Below are positions 8,911 through 16,707 of a stretch of DNA of 64,000 nt, in pieces (position 1 is the first letter of the stretch; each line of letters opens with the position of its first letter). Origin of the DNA: Paenibacillus piscarius (lineage in GTDB: Bacteria > Bacillota > Bacilli > Paenibacillales > Paenibacillaceae). Position numbers and translations under genes: made by a program. The notes beneath the pieces were generated by a model, which saw only the letters and a list, made by a program, of their open reading frames with translations, was not told the DNA's origin and did not search any database. The DNA is taken from positions 348,327-412,326 of the forward strand of contig NZ_JAIEUI010000002.1 in NCBI RefSeq assembly GCF_022234545.1, written 5' to 3'.

Positions 8911-9740
8911 TGAGCTTCACACGCAAAATGGCCTGGCGCAACTATATCGTCGAAGGGCTGCTGCTTCTGGCCTCCCTGCTGATTATCCTGCCGCTCCTGA
9001 TCATGCTGTTCGGCAGCTTCATGACCAGCTCCGAGGTGCTGAAGTTCACGCTTCGGCTCCCGGAGCAATGGCAATTCTCCAATTATGCGGAGGTGTTCCG
9101 CGAAGGCGGCCTGGGACGCGCGTTCCTGAACGGGATGCTGATTACCAGCGTCTCCTCCGTGCTGAATATCTTCACCTCCTCGGCAGCCTCGTTCATTCTG
9201 GTCCGCCGTGAGACCAAAATGTCTGGCTTCCTGTATATGTTCTTCTTCATGGGCCTGATCGCGCCGATGTCCACGATCACCACGATCCGTGTTGTGCAGT
9301 GGATGGGCTTCTACGGCAGCATCACCAGCGTCATCCTGATCTACGCCTCGCTGAATACAGCGTTCAGCGTGTTTCTGTACAGCGGATTCATCCGGTCTAT
9401 TCCTAAGGCGCTGGATGAGGTCGCTTTTCTGGAGGGGGCCAATACATTCTCGGTGTTCTTCAGAATAGTCACCCCGCTGATCGTCCCGGTCAACGCCACC
9501 GTAGCCATTATGGTGTTCATGTCCGTCTGGAACGACATCACCATCCCGCTCTACTTCCTGACCGACAGCTCGGACTGGACGATGCCGCTCTCGGTATACA
9601 ATTTCTACGGTAAGTATAGCCGGGACTGGAACCTGATCTTCGCGGATTTGGTATTAACCTCTCTTCCCGTGCTAATTCTGTATATCTTCTGCCAAAAGTA
9701 CATTGTTAGCGGACTTACGGCGGGAGCGGTGAAGGGGTAA
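8910..9740 (+). CDS. ABC sugar permease, MalG/LplC type
   Basis: 276 residues, six predicted helices, EAA loop ALDEVAFLEGANTFSVFFRIV and the usual C-terminal FCQKYIVSGLTAGAVKG. The GTG start shares a base with the upstream permease's stop codon, indicating translational coupling. It is the last gene of the transporter operon. No convincing terminator is seen before the propeller array that begins less than 200 bp downstream. Confidence 0.93.
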   Translation: MSFTRKMAWRNYIVEGLLLLASLLIILPLLIMLFGSFMTSSEVLKFTLRLPEQWQFSNYAEVFREGGLGRAFLNGMLITSVSSVLNIFTSSAASFILVRRETKMSGFLYMFFFMGLIAPMSTITTIRVVQWMGFYGSITSVILIYASLNTAFSVFLYSGFIRSIPKALDEVAFLEGANTFSVFFRIVTPLIVPVNATVAIMVFMSVWNDITIPLYFLTDSSDWTMPLSVYNFYGKYSRDWNLIFADLVLTSLPVLILYIFCQKYIVSGLTAGAVKG

Positions 9741-9811
9741 GCTTTGCCCTTTTTGTGGCTTTATTGGACATTAGGACTATTCGGGCCGGAGCATTCAGAC
9801 ATAACATACAG

Positions 9812-9924
9812 CAGACAACCTGATGCGGCATCCGGAAACAAACCGGCGCGCCTGCCCATCCGGTTGTCTGTCCGCCGGGCCCGGGGAGTCCATTAGGCCG
9901 AAAGACATGAAAGGGGCTATTTCT
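9812..9924 (+). promoter_or_regulatory. Repeated structured leader, copy 1 (type A)
   Basis: 113 nt from CAGACAACC to the start of propeller gene 1. CAGACAACC (9812-9820) is an exact inverted match to GGTTGTCTG (9862-9870), extendable through TGATG/CATCC with one mismatch. A second, short GC-rich hairpin follows (TCCGCCGGGCCCGG from 9871), then a constant GAGTCCAT, then AAAGGGG and the start codon. The same arrangement recurs before genes 2-5 at nearly identical length. Reading frames through it differ between copies, so it is not coding. Confidence 0.7.
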
Positions 9925-11091
9925 ATGCATTCGAATAATGTCAATCAATGCAAACAGGCACGTGACGACCTTTTTCCTTATGTCTATGCGCTTTATACAA
10001 CTGGCTCTAATTCTGGAGCTGTTGCTGTTATTGATCCTACTACCGATAAGATCATCCGACGGATCCCGGGCTTAATAAACCCGACGGCTATGTGTATAGA
10101 TCCCTCAGGAAAGAATCTGTATGTATTGGATGCCTTCATGTATACAGTCAATATTTATCGAACAAGTGACTTTAGCTTAGTCACTTCCCCAATACGCGTT
10201 GGGACTACAAAAAACCCTGGTCCGGTTACTGTATTCGTAGACCCTAGTGGCACAACAGCCTATGTAGCCAACTATACAGAACACAGTGTAACTATAATTG
10301 ATATTGACAGCTATGAGTATTACACTGAGGATATAGGCACAGGCAAGCCTTTCGCCTTTGCAAGCACTGACAATTCCGGTTTTGCTTCCAATTCTAACTT
10401 TGTTGCCTGCAAGGGTGACAATTTCACCGATTCTGTTGTCGACATTGAAGCTGGTGGTGTAATTATAGAGACTCTTGAAACCAGTGACTATAGCTTTGAC
10501 GTAACTCATAACCCCTTGGCTGCTTACCCAATCGACATTGCCCAGGGTTCAATCATTCTGGCTGCATTTGGGTTGACTGGATCCCTTATCAACCTGGTGT
10601 ATGACGTTCCTGGCACGCCAAACTCGATAAGCTTGCTAGACAATACAGTATCCGGGGTCTCGCTAGATAACAAATGGTTATTCTGCACCGTAGATGACAG
10701 AAACTATCTGAAATTATTTAAGAACCTGGCCATTGATTCTGATGGAAACATTACTTACGATAGTTTCAAAGAAATTGCCAGCTACAGAGGCCAGGATATC
10801 ATCCGCACTTCGCAGACTCAAAAGTATGTTTGCGTCACCATTCTACCCACATATTATCCGGTAGGAGGTCTGCAGATCATTGATGTAGATAGTCTAAGTT
10901 CCAAATTTGTTGAGCTTAACAATGTCGGCGATATGACCATCTTCTCAGATACCAAGGCCTACGTGAGCGAGATCAACACGATTCGTCCGATTGATCTGGC
11001 AACGGCAACGGCTCTACCTGCTATCGACATCGGGATAAGCAACAGCTACGTCAAGAAAATCATTTCCGGGTATAGCAATCAATCTTCCTAA
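9925..11091 (+). CDS. YVTN beta-propeller protein, array gene 1
   Basis: 388 residues, starting at an ATG after GAAAGGGG; an upstream in-frame extension would run through the conserved leader and is rejected. Repeated blades of YVTN/YncE type are visible: GAVAVIDPTTDKIIRRI, NPTAMCIDPSGKNLYVLD, GTTAYVANYTEHSVTIIDI and so on, about seven or eight in all. There is no signal peptide or membrane helix, unlike exported YncE proteins. The middle (about residues 170-230) differs from the other members and lacks their acidic PLDPEE stretch. The C-terminal third (LLDNTVSGVSLDNKWLFCT to SGYSNQSS) is shared by all. Function is unknown; propellers of this kind usually bind proteins or ligands. Confidence 0.85.
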   Translation: MHSNNVNQCKQARDDLFPYVYALYTTGSNSGAVAVIDPTTDKIIRRIPGLINPTAMCIDPSGKNLYVLDAFMYTVNIYRTSDFSLVTSPIRVGTTKNPGPVTVFVDPSGTTAYVANYTEHSVTIIDIDSYEYYTEDIGTGKPFAFASTDNSGFASNSNFVACKGDNFTDSVVDIEAGGVIIETLETSDYSFDVTHNPLAAYPIDIAQGSIILAAFGLTGSLINLVYDVPGTPNSISLLDNTVSGVSLDNKWLFCTVDDRNYLKLFKNLAIDSDGNITYDSFKEIASYRGQDIIRTSQTQKYVCVTILPTYYPVGGLQIIDVDSLSSKFVELNNVGDMTIFSDTKAYVSEINTIRPIDLATATALPAIDIGISNSYVKKIISGYSNQSS

Positions 11092-11112
11092 TGCCTATGT
11101 AATCGAAGCATT

Positions 11113-11158
11113 GAGCTGTCTCTTTAAGTCGAAATAGACTTGGAGCAGCTCTTTTTTT
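11113..11158 (+). terminator. Terminator after propeller gene 1
   Basis: GAGCTG...CAGCTC with an inner AAGTC/GACTT pairing, followed by seven T. The same structure recurs after gene 3 with a changed but still paired inner part. Confidence 0.8.
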
Positions 11159-11215
11159 GTGGACTTATCAGACCTTCTGGCGGTTCTATCTGCAAAATAA
11201 ATGAATAAAATAGAG

Positions 11216-11328
11216 CAGACCTCCAATTGTCGCATTCCGACAAGAGTTGGCGTTCTGCTCTTCTTACTGTCTGTCCGCCGGGCCCGGCGAGTCCATTAGC
11301 CAGTTCCTCAGGAAAGGGGATTTTCTTA
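11216..11328 (+). promoter_or_regulatory. Repeated structured leader, copy 2 (type B)
   Basis: 113 nt from CAGAC to the start codon of propeller gene 2. The outer CAGAC (11216-11220) pairs with GTCTG (11269-11273). The inner part (TGTCGCATTCCGACA, GTTGGCGTTCTGCTC) differs from type A but matches copy 4. The 3' half TCCGCCGGGCCCGGCGAG plus TCCATTAGCC is shared with the others; its CGCCGGGCCCGGCG core is a perfect palindrome. It ends in GAAAGGGGA before the ATG. Confidence 0.68.
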
Positions 11329-12489
11329 ATGAATATGAATCGAACAGGACATCCAAACAGCAATACTCGCGACGGCTTTTCTTATGTCTATGCGTCTTAT
11401 GTATTAAATGATAATCCTACTACAGGATATGTTGCCGTTATTGATCCTGGAACCGATAAGATCATCAAACGGCTTCAGGGAGGCCACAATCCCACTGTGA
11501 TGTGCCTAAGTCCTTCGGGGGATAAGCTTTATGTGGTGGACGTCAGCGTACTTTATATCTATAGTACAGAGACCTTTATTATGTTAAACGGGGTTTATCT
11601 TGGTGCCACACCTGTTGCTGTCTACGCAGAGCCTACCGGTAAAAAAGTCTATATAGCCAACTATGACGATGGCACCGTTACCGTTATTAATGGTTCTACG
11701 AATGCCTTTATTAAGACCGTCTCCATGGATACACCTGACAAGTCAAATGGCCGCCCTTTCGCCTTTGCAAGCAATAAGAATAGCCGCTTTATCTATATTT
11801 CCTGCCTGAGGGACGACGATCAGAGCGGTTATGTCATCGCAATGGATATTGATAATGACGCACTTGTTGGGCTTGAGTTAACACCGGGTGACCAGAACCA
11901 TAACCCCCTAACCGTTGCTCCGGATGGCAAGACCCTGATTACACTTGGACCGATTGGCTACCTCAATTATTACTTAAGTGACTATGACTTTCTTTATGTT
12001 CCGACAAGTTTACTGGACAATACGGTATCCGGAATCTATCTGGATAGCAAAATGCTATTCTGTACTTTACGAGATGAAAGAAACTTTCTGAAAGTATTAA
12101 AGAATCTGACCTTTGATTTGAATGGAAACATTGTCTACGATAAATTCATAGAGCTCCCCAGTTACAAAGGCCAGGATAAAATCCGGACCTCGCCTTCGCA
12201 AAAGTATGTTGGCATTACCGTCCAACCCACTGATTTCCCGCAGGGTGGTCTGCAGATCATTGATACCGAGCGCTTGAGTTCCGAGTTCATTCCACTCTAC
12301 GTTGTCGGCGATATGACATTATTCTCCGACACCAAGGCCTATGTGGGCGAAATCAATGCGGTTCGTCCCATTAATCTGGCAACCGCAACCGCTCTACCTG
12401 CTATCGATATGGGGGGCGATAGCATCACCGTGAAGAATATTATTTCCGGTTACAGTAATCAATCTACTGCTAGGAATCCATACTTCTAA
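11329..12489 (+). CDS. YVTN beta-propeller protein, array gene 2
   Basis: 386 residues, ATG behind GAAAGGGGA. Blade repeats include GYVAVIDPGTDKIIKRLQGG, NPTVMCLSPSGDKLYVVD and KVYIANYDDGTVTVINGS. It is closest in the N-terminal half to gene 5 (same MNM start, VYASYV, MCLSP, IYSTETF/IYSTDTF). The C-terminal third is the common array module (SLLDNTVSGIYLDSKMLFCT, VGDMTLFSDTKAYVGEINAVRPI). Unlike the others it ends with a short extra tail, TARNPYF. No signal peptide. Unknown function. Confidence 0.85.
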   Translation: MNMNRTGHPNSNTRDGFSYVYASYVLNDNPTTGYVAVIDPGTDKIIKRLQGGHNPTVMCLSPSGDKLYVVDVSVLYIYSTETFIMLNGVYLGATPVAVYAEPTGKKVYIANYDDGTVTVINGSTNAFIKTVSMDTPDKSNGRPFAFASNKNSRFIYISCLRDDDQSGYVIAMDIDNDALVGLELTPGDQNHNPLTVAPDGKTLITLGPIGYLNYYLSDYDFLYVPTSLLDNTVSGIYLDSKMLFCTLRDERNFLKVLKNLTFDLNGNIVYDKFIELPSYKGQDKIRTSPSQKYVGITVQPTDFPQGGLQIIDTERLSSEFIPLYVVGDMTLFSDTKAYVGEINAVRPINLATATALPAIDMGGDSITVKNIISGYSNQSTARNPYF

Positions 12490-12533
12490 GGTGAAAGGTT
12501 ATCCTATGCCCTTTTTGTAGCCATATACTATAA

Positions 12534-12646
12534 CAGACCTCCAGATGGGGCATCCGGATATACCCGGCGCGCCTGCCCATCTGGTTGTCTGTCCGCCGGG
12601 CCTGGCGAGTCCATGATCCAGAACCATATGAAAGGGGATTTATTTT
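12534..12646 (+). promoter_or_regulatory. Repeated structured leader, copy 3 (type A)
   Basis: 113 nt before gene 3. CCAGATGGG (12541-12549) pairs exactly with CCCATCTGG (12576-12584), where copy 1 has TGATG facing CATCC: both arms have changed, which supports a real stem. Outer CAGAC/GTCTG, the GGCGCGCCTGCC inner part, the CGCCGGGCCTGGCG hairpin and GAGTCCAT are retained. Confidence 0.72.
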
Positions 12647-13816
12647 ATGCATACGAATAAAGCCAACCAATGCAATCAGATACGTGACGACCTTTTTCCT
12701 TATGTTTATGCGCTTTACACAACTGGCTTTAAGGGTGGAGCTGTCGCTGTTATTGATCCTGCCCAAGATCGGATCATCAATCGACTCCAGATCGGCTTAA
12801 ATCCGACTGCGATGTGTATAGATCCCTCTGGAAAGAAGCTTTACGTAACAGATGAATCTATGAAAAGGGTCTTTATTTATAATACAGATGACTTTGTAGC
12901 TTTCGCTTCAATCCGCGTTGGCACTTCAAGCAGCCCCGAACCCATTGCTGTCTTCGTTGAGCCTAGCGGCAGGAAAGCTTATATCGCCAACTATGGAGAC
13001 CGTAATGTTACCATTATTGATGCCGTCAATTTTAGATTTATTGCCAATGTAGATATGGATGCAGTAGATGAAAACAATTTAGGTCAGCCTTTCGCCTTTG
13101 CAAGCAGCAAGGATGGCGCCTCTGTCTATGTTGCCTGCAAGCGGGACAATGCAAGAGATTATGTGGTTGTCCTTGACGTTAATGATGATGGGGTGTTTCC
13201 GCTTGATCCTGAGGAGGTATACCCGGAACCCGTATTTGACAAGAGATATAACCCCTTGGCGGTTCACCCGAATGGACACACACTGGTCTCGCTTGCAAAT
13301 GTTGGGGTCCTTGATTATGTTGCTCTTAATAAGATTGCGTACAAATCAACAAGTTTGCTGGACAATACGGTGTCCGGGGTCTATCTGGACAACCAACTGT
13401 TATTCTGCACCATGCGAGAAGGAAGAAATTTTCTGAAAGTATTCAAGAACCTGGCTATAGATGCAAATGGAAACATTACCTATCAGAATTTCAAAGAAGT
13501 CCCCAGCTACAAAGGCCAAGAGCTCATCCGTACTTCGCGTACACAAAAGTATATTGGCGTCACCGTTCATCCCACAGATTACCCGACAGGAGGTCTGCAG
13601 ATCATTGATGTAGATAGTTTAAGTTCCAAATTGGTTGAGCTTTACATTGTCGGCGATATGACCATCTTCTCAGACAGCAAGGCCTATGTGGGCGAAATCA
13701 ACGCGGTTCGTCCAATTGATCTGGCAACGGCAACGGCTCTTCCCGCTATCGACATCGGTGGAAACGACATCATCGTGAAGAAAATCATTTCCGGTTATAG
13801 CAATCAATCCTCCTAA
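12647..13816 (+). CDS. YVTN beta-propeller protein, array gene 3
   Basis: 389 residues; the start MHTNKANQCNQ parallels gene 1's MHSNNVNQCKQ, and GAAAGGGGA precedes it. Blades: GAVAVIDPAQDRIINRL, NPTAMCIDPSGKKLYVTD, RKAYIANYGDRNVTIIDA, GASVYVACKRDNARDYVVVLD, then the shared C-terminal module. An acidic insertion PLDPEEVYPEPVFDKRYNP (about residues 183-202) is shared with genes 6 and 7. No signal peptide. The last 30 codons and the following 130 bp are almost identical to the same stretch of gene 1, a sign of recent duplication or gene conversion. Confidence 0.86.
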   Translation: MHTNKANQCNQIRDDLFPYVYALYTTGFKGGAVAVIDPAQDRIINRLQIGLNPTAMCIDPSGKKLYVTDESMKRVFIYNTDDFVAFASIRVGTSSSPEPIAVFVEPSGRKAYIANYGDRNVTIIDAVNFRFIANVDMDAVDENNLGQPFAFASSKDGASVYVACKRDNARDYVVVLDVNDDGVFPLDPEEVYPEPVFDKRYNPLAVHPNGHTLVSLANVGVLDYVALNKIAYKSTSLLDNTVSGVYLDNQLLFCTMREGRNFLKVFKNLAIDANGNITYQNFKEVPSYKGQELIRTSRTQKYIGVTVHPTDYPTGGLQIIDVDSLSSKLVELYIVGDMTIFSDSKAYVGEINAVRPIDLATATALPAIDIGGNDIIVKKIISGYSNQSS

Positions 13817-13837
13817 TGCCTATGTAATCGAAGCATT

Positions 13838-13883
13838 GAGCTGTCTCTTTAAGTCGAACGCGACATTGGAGCAGCTCTTTTTT
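13838..13883 (+). terminator. Terminator after propeller gene 3
   Basis: Outer arms GAGCTG/CAGCTC identical to the gene 1 terminator; the inner arm is GTCG/CGAC instead of AAGTC/GACTT. A T-run follows. Confidence 0.78.
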
Positions 13884-13942
13884 GTGGACTTATCAGACCT
13901 TCTGGCGGTTCTATCTGCAAAATAAACGAATAAAATATATTA

Positions 13943-14055
13943 GGCCTTCAAAATGTCGCATCCGGACAAAAGTTGGCGTTCCTGCTCGCCTTGTGGGTTG
14001 TCCGCCGGGCCCGGCGAGTCCATGATCCAGAACCATACGAAAGGGGAACTCATCT
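13943..14055 (+). promoter_or_regulatory. Repeated structured leader, copy 4 (type B)
   Basis: 113 nt before gene 4, colinear with copy 2 (CCTTCAAAATGTCGCATCCGG against CCTCCAATTGTCGCATTCCG). The outer CAGAC arm is degenerate here (TAGGCC). The GTCCGCCGGGCCCGGCGAG hairpin, GTCCATGATCCAGAACCATA (also in copy 3) and GAAAGGGGA are retained. Confidence 0.62.
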
Positions 14056-15216
14056 ATGAACACAAATACGACAAATAAAAACCGGATTGTGATCCACGGT
14101 CTTCCCTATGTATATGTGTCTTATGAAAATAACCGTGGAAACGGGGCAATCGCTGTTATTGATTGTACTCGCAATCAGATAATTGAACGGATTACCTCAT
14201 TCTTTAATCCTACCGCTATGTGTACAGACCCCTCTGAAGAAAGGCTTTACGTTACAGATAACCGCCTGAAAAGGGTTATGATTTTTCGCACAGATGACTT
14301 TCTATTTCTCGCCGGAATCGCAGTTGGTACTTCAAGCAGTCCCGATCCAGTTGCTGTCTTCGTAGAGCCGGGTGGTAAAAAGCTTTATGTAGCCAACTAT
14401 GGTGAACACAGCGTGAGCATTATAGATACTGTCACTTTAAGGATTATTAAAAATGTGAATATGTTCACTCTGCAACCAGGCATTCTCGGCAGACCATTCG
14501 CCTTTACATGCAATGAAAAAAGTTCCTATGTCTATGTTGCCTGTAAGCGTGACAACGCAAAAGATTATCTTGTTGCTTTAAGCCTTGAGGATGATACGGC
14601 TTATCCGCTTGACTTCGAAGAGGATATCACCTTTGGAGACACCCGCAATCCCTTAACGGTTCACCCGGATGGGCACACGCTGGTTTCGCTTGGAGAAGTC
14701 GGTATGCTTAACTATTTTGGAGATCGTCCGGTTGGCTTGTATGACTCGATAAGTCTGCTGGACAATACGGTCTCCGGGATCTATCTGGACAACAGAATGT
14801 TATTCTGCACCACACGCGAAGACAAGAGCTATTTGAAAGTATTTAAAAATCTGGCTATCGATTCAAATAGAAATATCACGTATGAGAATTTCATAGAGGT
14901 ACCCAGTTACAAAGCACAGGATATTATTCGTACTTCGCGTACGCAAAAATATATTGGTGTCACTGTTAAACCTACGGATCTCCCAACGGGCGGTGTGCAA
15001 GTCATTGATGTGGCCAGTTTGAATTACGAGTTCATTGCGCTTGATGTTGTCGGTGATATGACGTTTCCCTCAGACTCCAGCGTATATGTGGGTCAACAGA
15101 ACTCTGTGCGTCCCATTGATTTGGCATCTATGGTACCTCAACCCGCTATCCAGATTGGGGGATACGACATCACCGTCAAGAGCATTATTTCCGGTTATAG
15201 CAATCAATCCTCCTAA
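14056..15216 (+). CDS. YVTN beta-propeller protein, array gene 4
   Basis: 386 residues, ATG after GAAAGGGGA. Blades include GAIAVIDCTRNQIIERI, NPTAMCTDPSEERLYVTD, KKLYVANYGEHSVSIIDT and SSYVYVACKRDNAKDYLVAL, followed by the common C-terminal module. The end is the most diverged of the set (GDMTFPSDSSVYVGQQNSVRPIDLASMVPQPAI). No signal peptide or membrane helix. Function unknown; the family membership is clear. Confidence 0.85.
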   Translation: MNTNTTNKNRIVIHGLPYVYVSYENNRGNGAIAVIDCTRNQIIERITSFFNPTAMCTDPSEERLYVTDNRLKRVMIFRTDDFLFLAGIAVGTSSSPDPVAVFVEPGGKKLYVANYGEHSVSIIDTVTLRIIKNVNMFTLQPGILGRPFAFTCNEKSSYVYVACKRDNAKDYLVALSLEDDTAYPLDFEEDITFGDTRNPLTVHPDGHTLVSLGEVGMLNYFGDRPVGLYDSISLLDNTVSGIYLDNRMLFCTTREDKSYLKVFKNLAIDSNRNITYENFIEVPSYKAQDIIRTSRTQKYIGVTVKPTDLPTGGVQVIDVASLNYEFIALDVVGDMTFPSDSSVYVGQQNSVRPIDLASMVPQPAIQIGGYDITVKSIISGYSNQSS

Positions 15217-15292
15217 TGTTATATAGTGCCCTTTTTCGTTTTTACATGACGTTTCAATGACTCGGGCCGGAGTATCCGGACATACCATATAG

Positions 15293-15405
15293 CAGACAAC
15301 CTGATGCAACATCCGGACATTCCCGGTTTGCCTGCTCATCCGGTTGTCTGTCCGCCGGGACCGGCAAATCCATTAGCCAGAATTACATGAGAGGGGATTT
15401 CATCT
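15293..15405 (+). promoter_or_regulatory. Repeated structured leader, copy 5 (type A)
   Basis: 113 nt before gene 5. CAGACAACC (15293-15301) pairs exactly with GGTTGTCTG (15342-15350) as in copy 1. The second hairpin reads CGCCGGGACCGGCA. About 50 bp upstream of it (CGGGCCGGAG...GGACATACCATATAG) also match the region upstream of copy 1, so promoter sequence may be part of the repeat. Confidence 0.7.
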
Positions 15406-16563
15406 ATGAATATGACTCAAACAGCAATTCAAAACAGAATTACACAAAATGGCTCACCTTATGTCTATGCGTCGTATGTAAATAACGATCAAAGTCAAGG
15501 CGGATATGTTGCTGTCATTGATCCCACAACCGATAAGATCATCAAACGGATATCGACAGGCCTTAATCCGGTGGGTATGTGCTTGAGTCCAAAAGAGGAT
15601 AAGCTTTACGTATTGGATGACAGGAAAATACTCTTCATCTATAGTACAGATACCTTTAACATATTAGGCGGAACTCCTGTTGGCAAAAATCCTGTTGCTG
15701 TCTTCGCAGAACCTACCATTAATAAAGTCTATGTTGCCAACTATGACGATGGCACAATTACCATTGTGGATGCCATCACAAATAGTTTAATTAAGACTGT
15801 GGACCTGGACCCAGGTTCTATATTTAAGGTCCACCCTTTCGCCTTTGCATTTAGATTTTTCGAAAATTCCGTCCTTATTGCCTGCAAGCGTGATGATGGA
15901 AGTGATTGTATTTTCGTAATGGATACTTTGACTGATTCATATTATATGGTTGATTTTCCAAGCTACCCTACTCCTCTTAAGTTTGACCAGAACCACAACC
16001 CCTTGACCGTTCACCCCAATGGACAGACACAAGTCACGTTTGGTTTAATAGGCTACCTCCTTGAACAAGAATCTGGTACTACTAATTACAAGTCAACAAG
16101 TCTGCTAGACAATACGGTATCAGGGATCTATCTGGATAACACTAAGTTATTCTGTACCATGCGAGGGGATAGAGACTTTCTGAAGGTATTTGAGAACCTG
16201 GTGTTCGATATGACTGGAGATATCACCGAAGAACAATTCTTTGAAATCCCCAGCTACAAAGGCCAGGATAAAATCCGAACTACGCCATCGCAAAAGTATG
16301 TTGGCGTCACCATTCAGCCCACGGATTATCCGACAGGAGGTCTCCAAATCATTGATGCAGATGATTATACTTCCCGGTTTGTTCCGCTTAATATTATTGG
16401 CGATATGACAATGTTCTCAGACACCAAGGCTTATGTGGGGGAAATCAATGGGGTTCGTCCCATTGATCTGACAAATGCAAAAGCTTTACCTCCTATCAGC
16501 TTGGGAGGATATTATCTCACTTTAAAAAATATTATTTCTGGTTATAGCAAACAATCCTTCTAA
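15406..16563 (+). CDS. YVTN beta-propeller protein, array gene 5
   Basis: 385 residues, start MNMTQTAIQNRI after GAGAGGGGA. N-terminal blades match gene 2 best (GYVAVIDPTTDKIIKRISTG, MCLSPKEDKLYVLD, NKVYVANYDDGTITIVDA), while its leader is type A, so leader and coding parts have been reshuffled in the array. The common C-terminal module ends ISGYSKQSF. No signal peptide. Unknown function. Confidence 0.85.
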   Translation: MNMTQTAIQNRITQNGSPYVYASYVNNDQSQGGYVAVIDPTTDKIIKRISTGLNPVGMCLSPKEDKLYVLDDRKILFIYSTDTFNILGGTPVGKNPVAVFAEPTINKVYVANYDDGTITIVDAITNSLIKTVDLDPGSIFKVHPFAFAFRFFENSVLIACKRDDGSDCIFVMDTLTDSYYMVDFPSYPTPLKFDQNHNPLTVHPNGQTQVTFGLIGYLLEQESGTTNYKSTSLLDNTVSGIYLDNTKLFCTMRGDRDFLKVFENLVFDMTGDITEEQFFEIPSYKGQDKIRTTPSQKYVGVTIQPTDYPTGGLQIIDADDYTSRFVPLNIIGDMTMFSDTKAYVGEINGVRPIDLTNAKALPPISLGGYYLTLKNIISGYSKQSF

Positions 16564-16583
16564 TGCATATTTAATTAAACACC

Positions 16584-16628
16584 GAGTTGTCTCTTCAAGT
16601 CGAAATAGACTTTGGGACAGTCTTTTTT
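16584..16628 (+). terminator. Degenerate terminator after propeller gene 5
   Basis: Same relic as after genes 1 and 3 (GAGTTGTCTCTTCAAGTCGAAATAGACTTT...), but the outer arm is GGACAGTC instead of GCAGCTC, so pairing is poorer. A run of six T follows. Confidence 0.45.
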
Positions 16629-16640
16629 GTAGCCTTATCG

Positions 16641-16707
16641 GACCGGTTGTCTGTCCGCCGGGACCGGCGAGTCCATGAGCTAAAGTTAATTGAAAGGGGG
16701 GGCGCCA
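16641..16707 (+). promoter_or_regulatory. Repeated structured leader, copy 6 (5'-truncated)
   Basis: Only the 3' half survives: CCGGTTGTCTGTCCGCCG, GGACCGGCGAG, TCCATGAGC, then GAAAGGGGGGG and a GTG. The 5' arm that would pair with GGTTGTCTG is gone; it was replaced by the terminator-type spacer. Confidence 0.6.

Noticed and set aside
9812..9880. TPP riboswitch (ACCTGAT followed by CCGGCG in leader 1)
   Set aside because: CTGAGA and the GGGA block are absent and ACCTGAT is not conserved in leaders 2-4.
9823..9924. N-terminal extensions of array genes 1 and 2 upstream of the chosen starts
   Set aside because: They run through the conserved noncoding leader in different frames and past good ribosome sites.
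9812..16707. Integron-like attC sites between tandem cassettes
   Set aside because: The inverted arms lack the attC core ends, no integrase gene is near, and all units are paralogues, which fits tandem duplication better.
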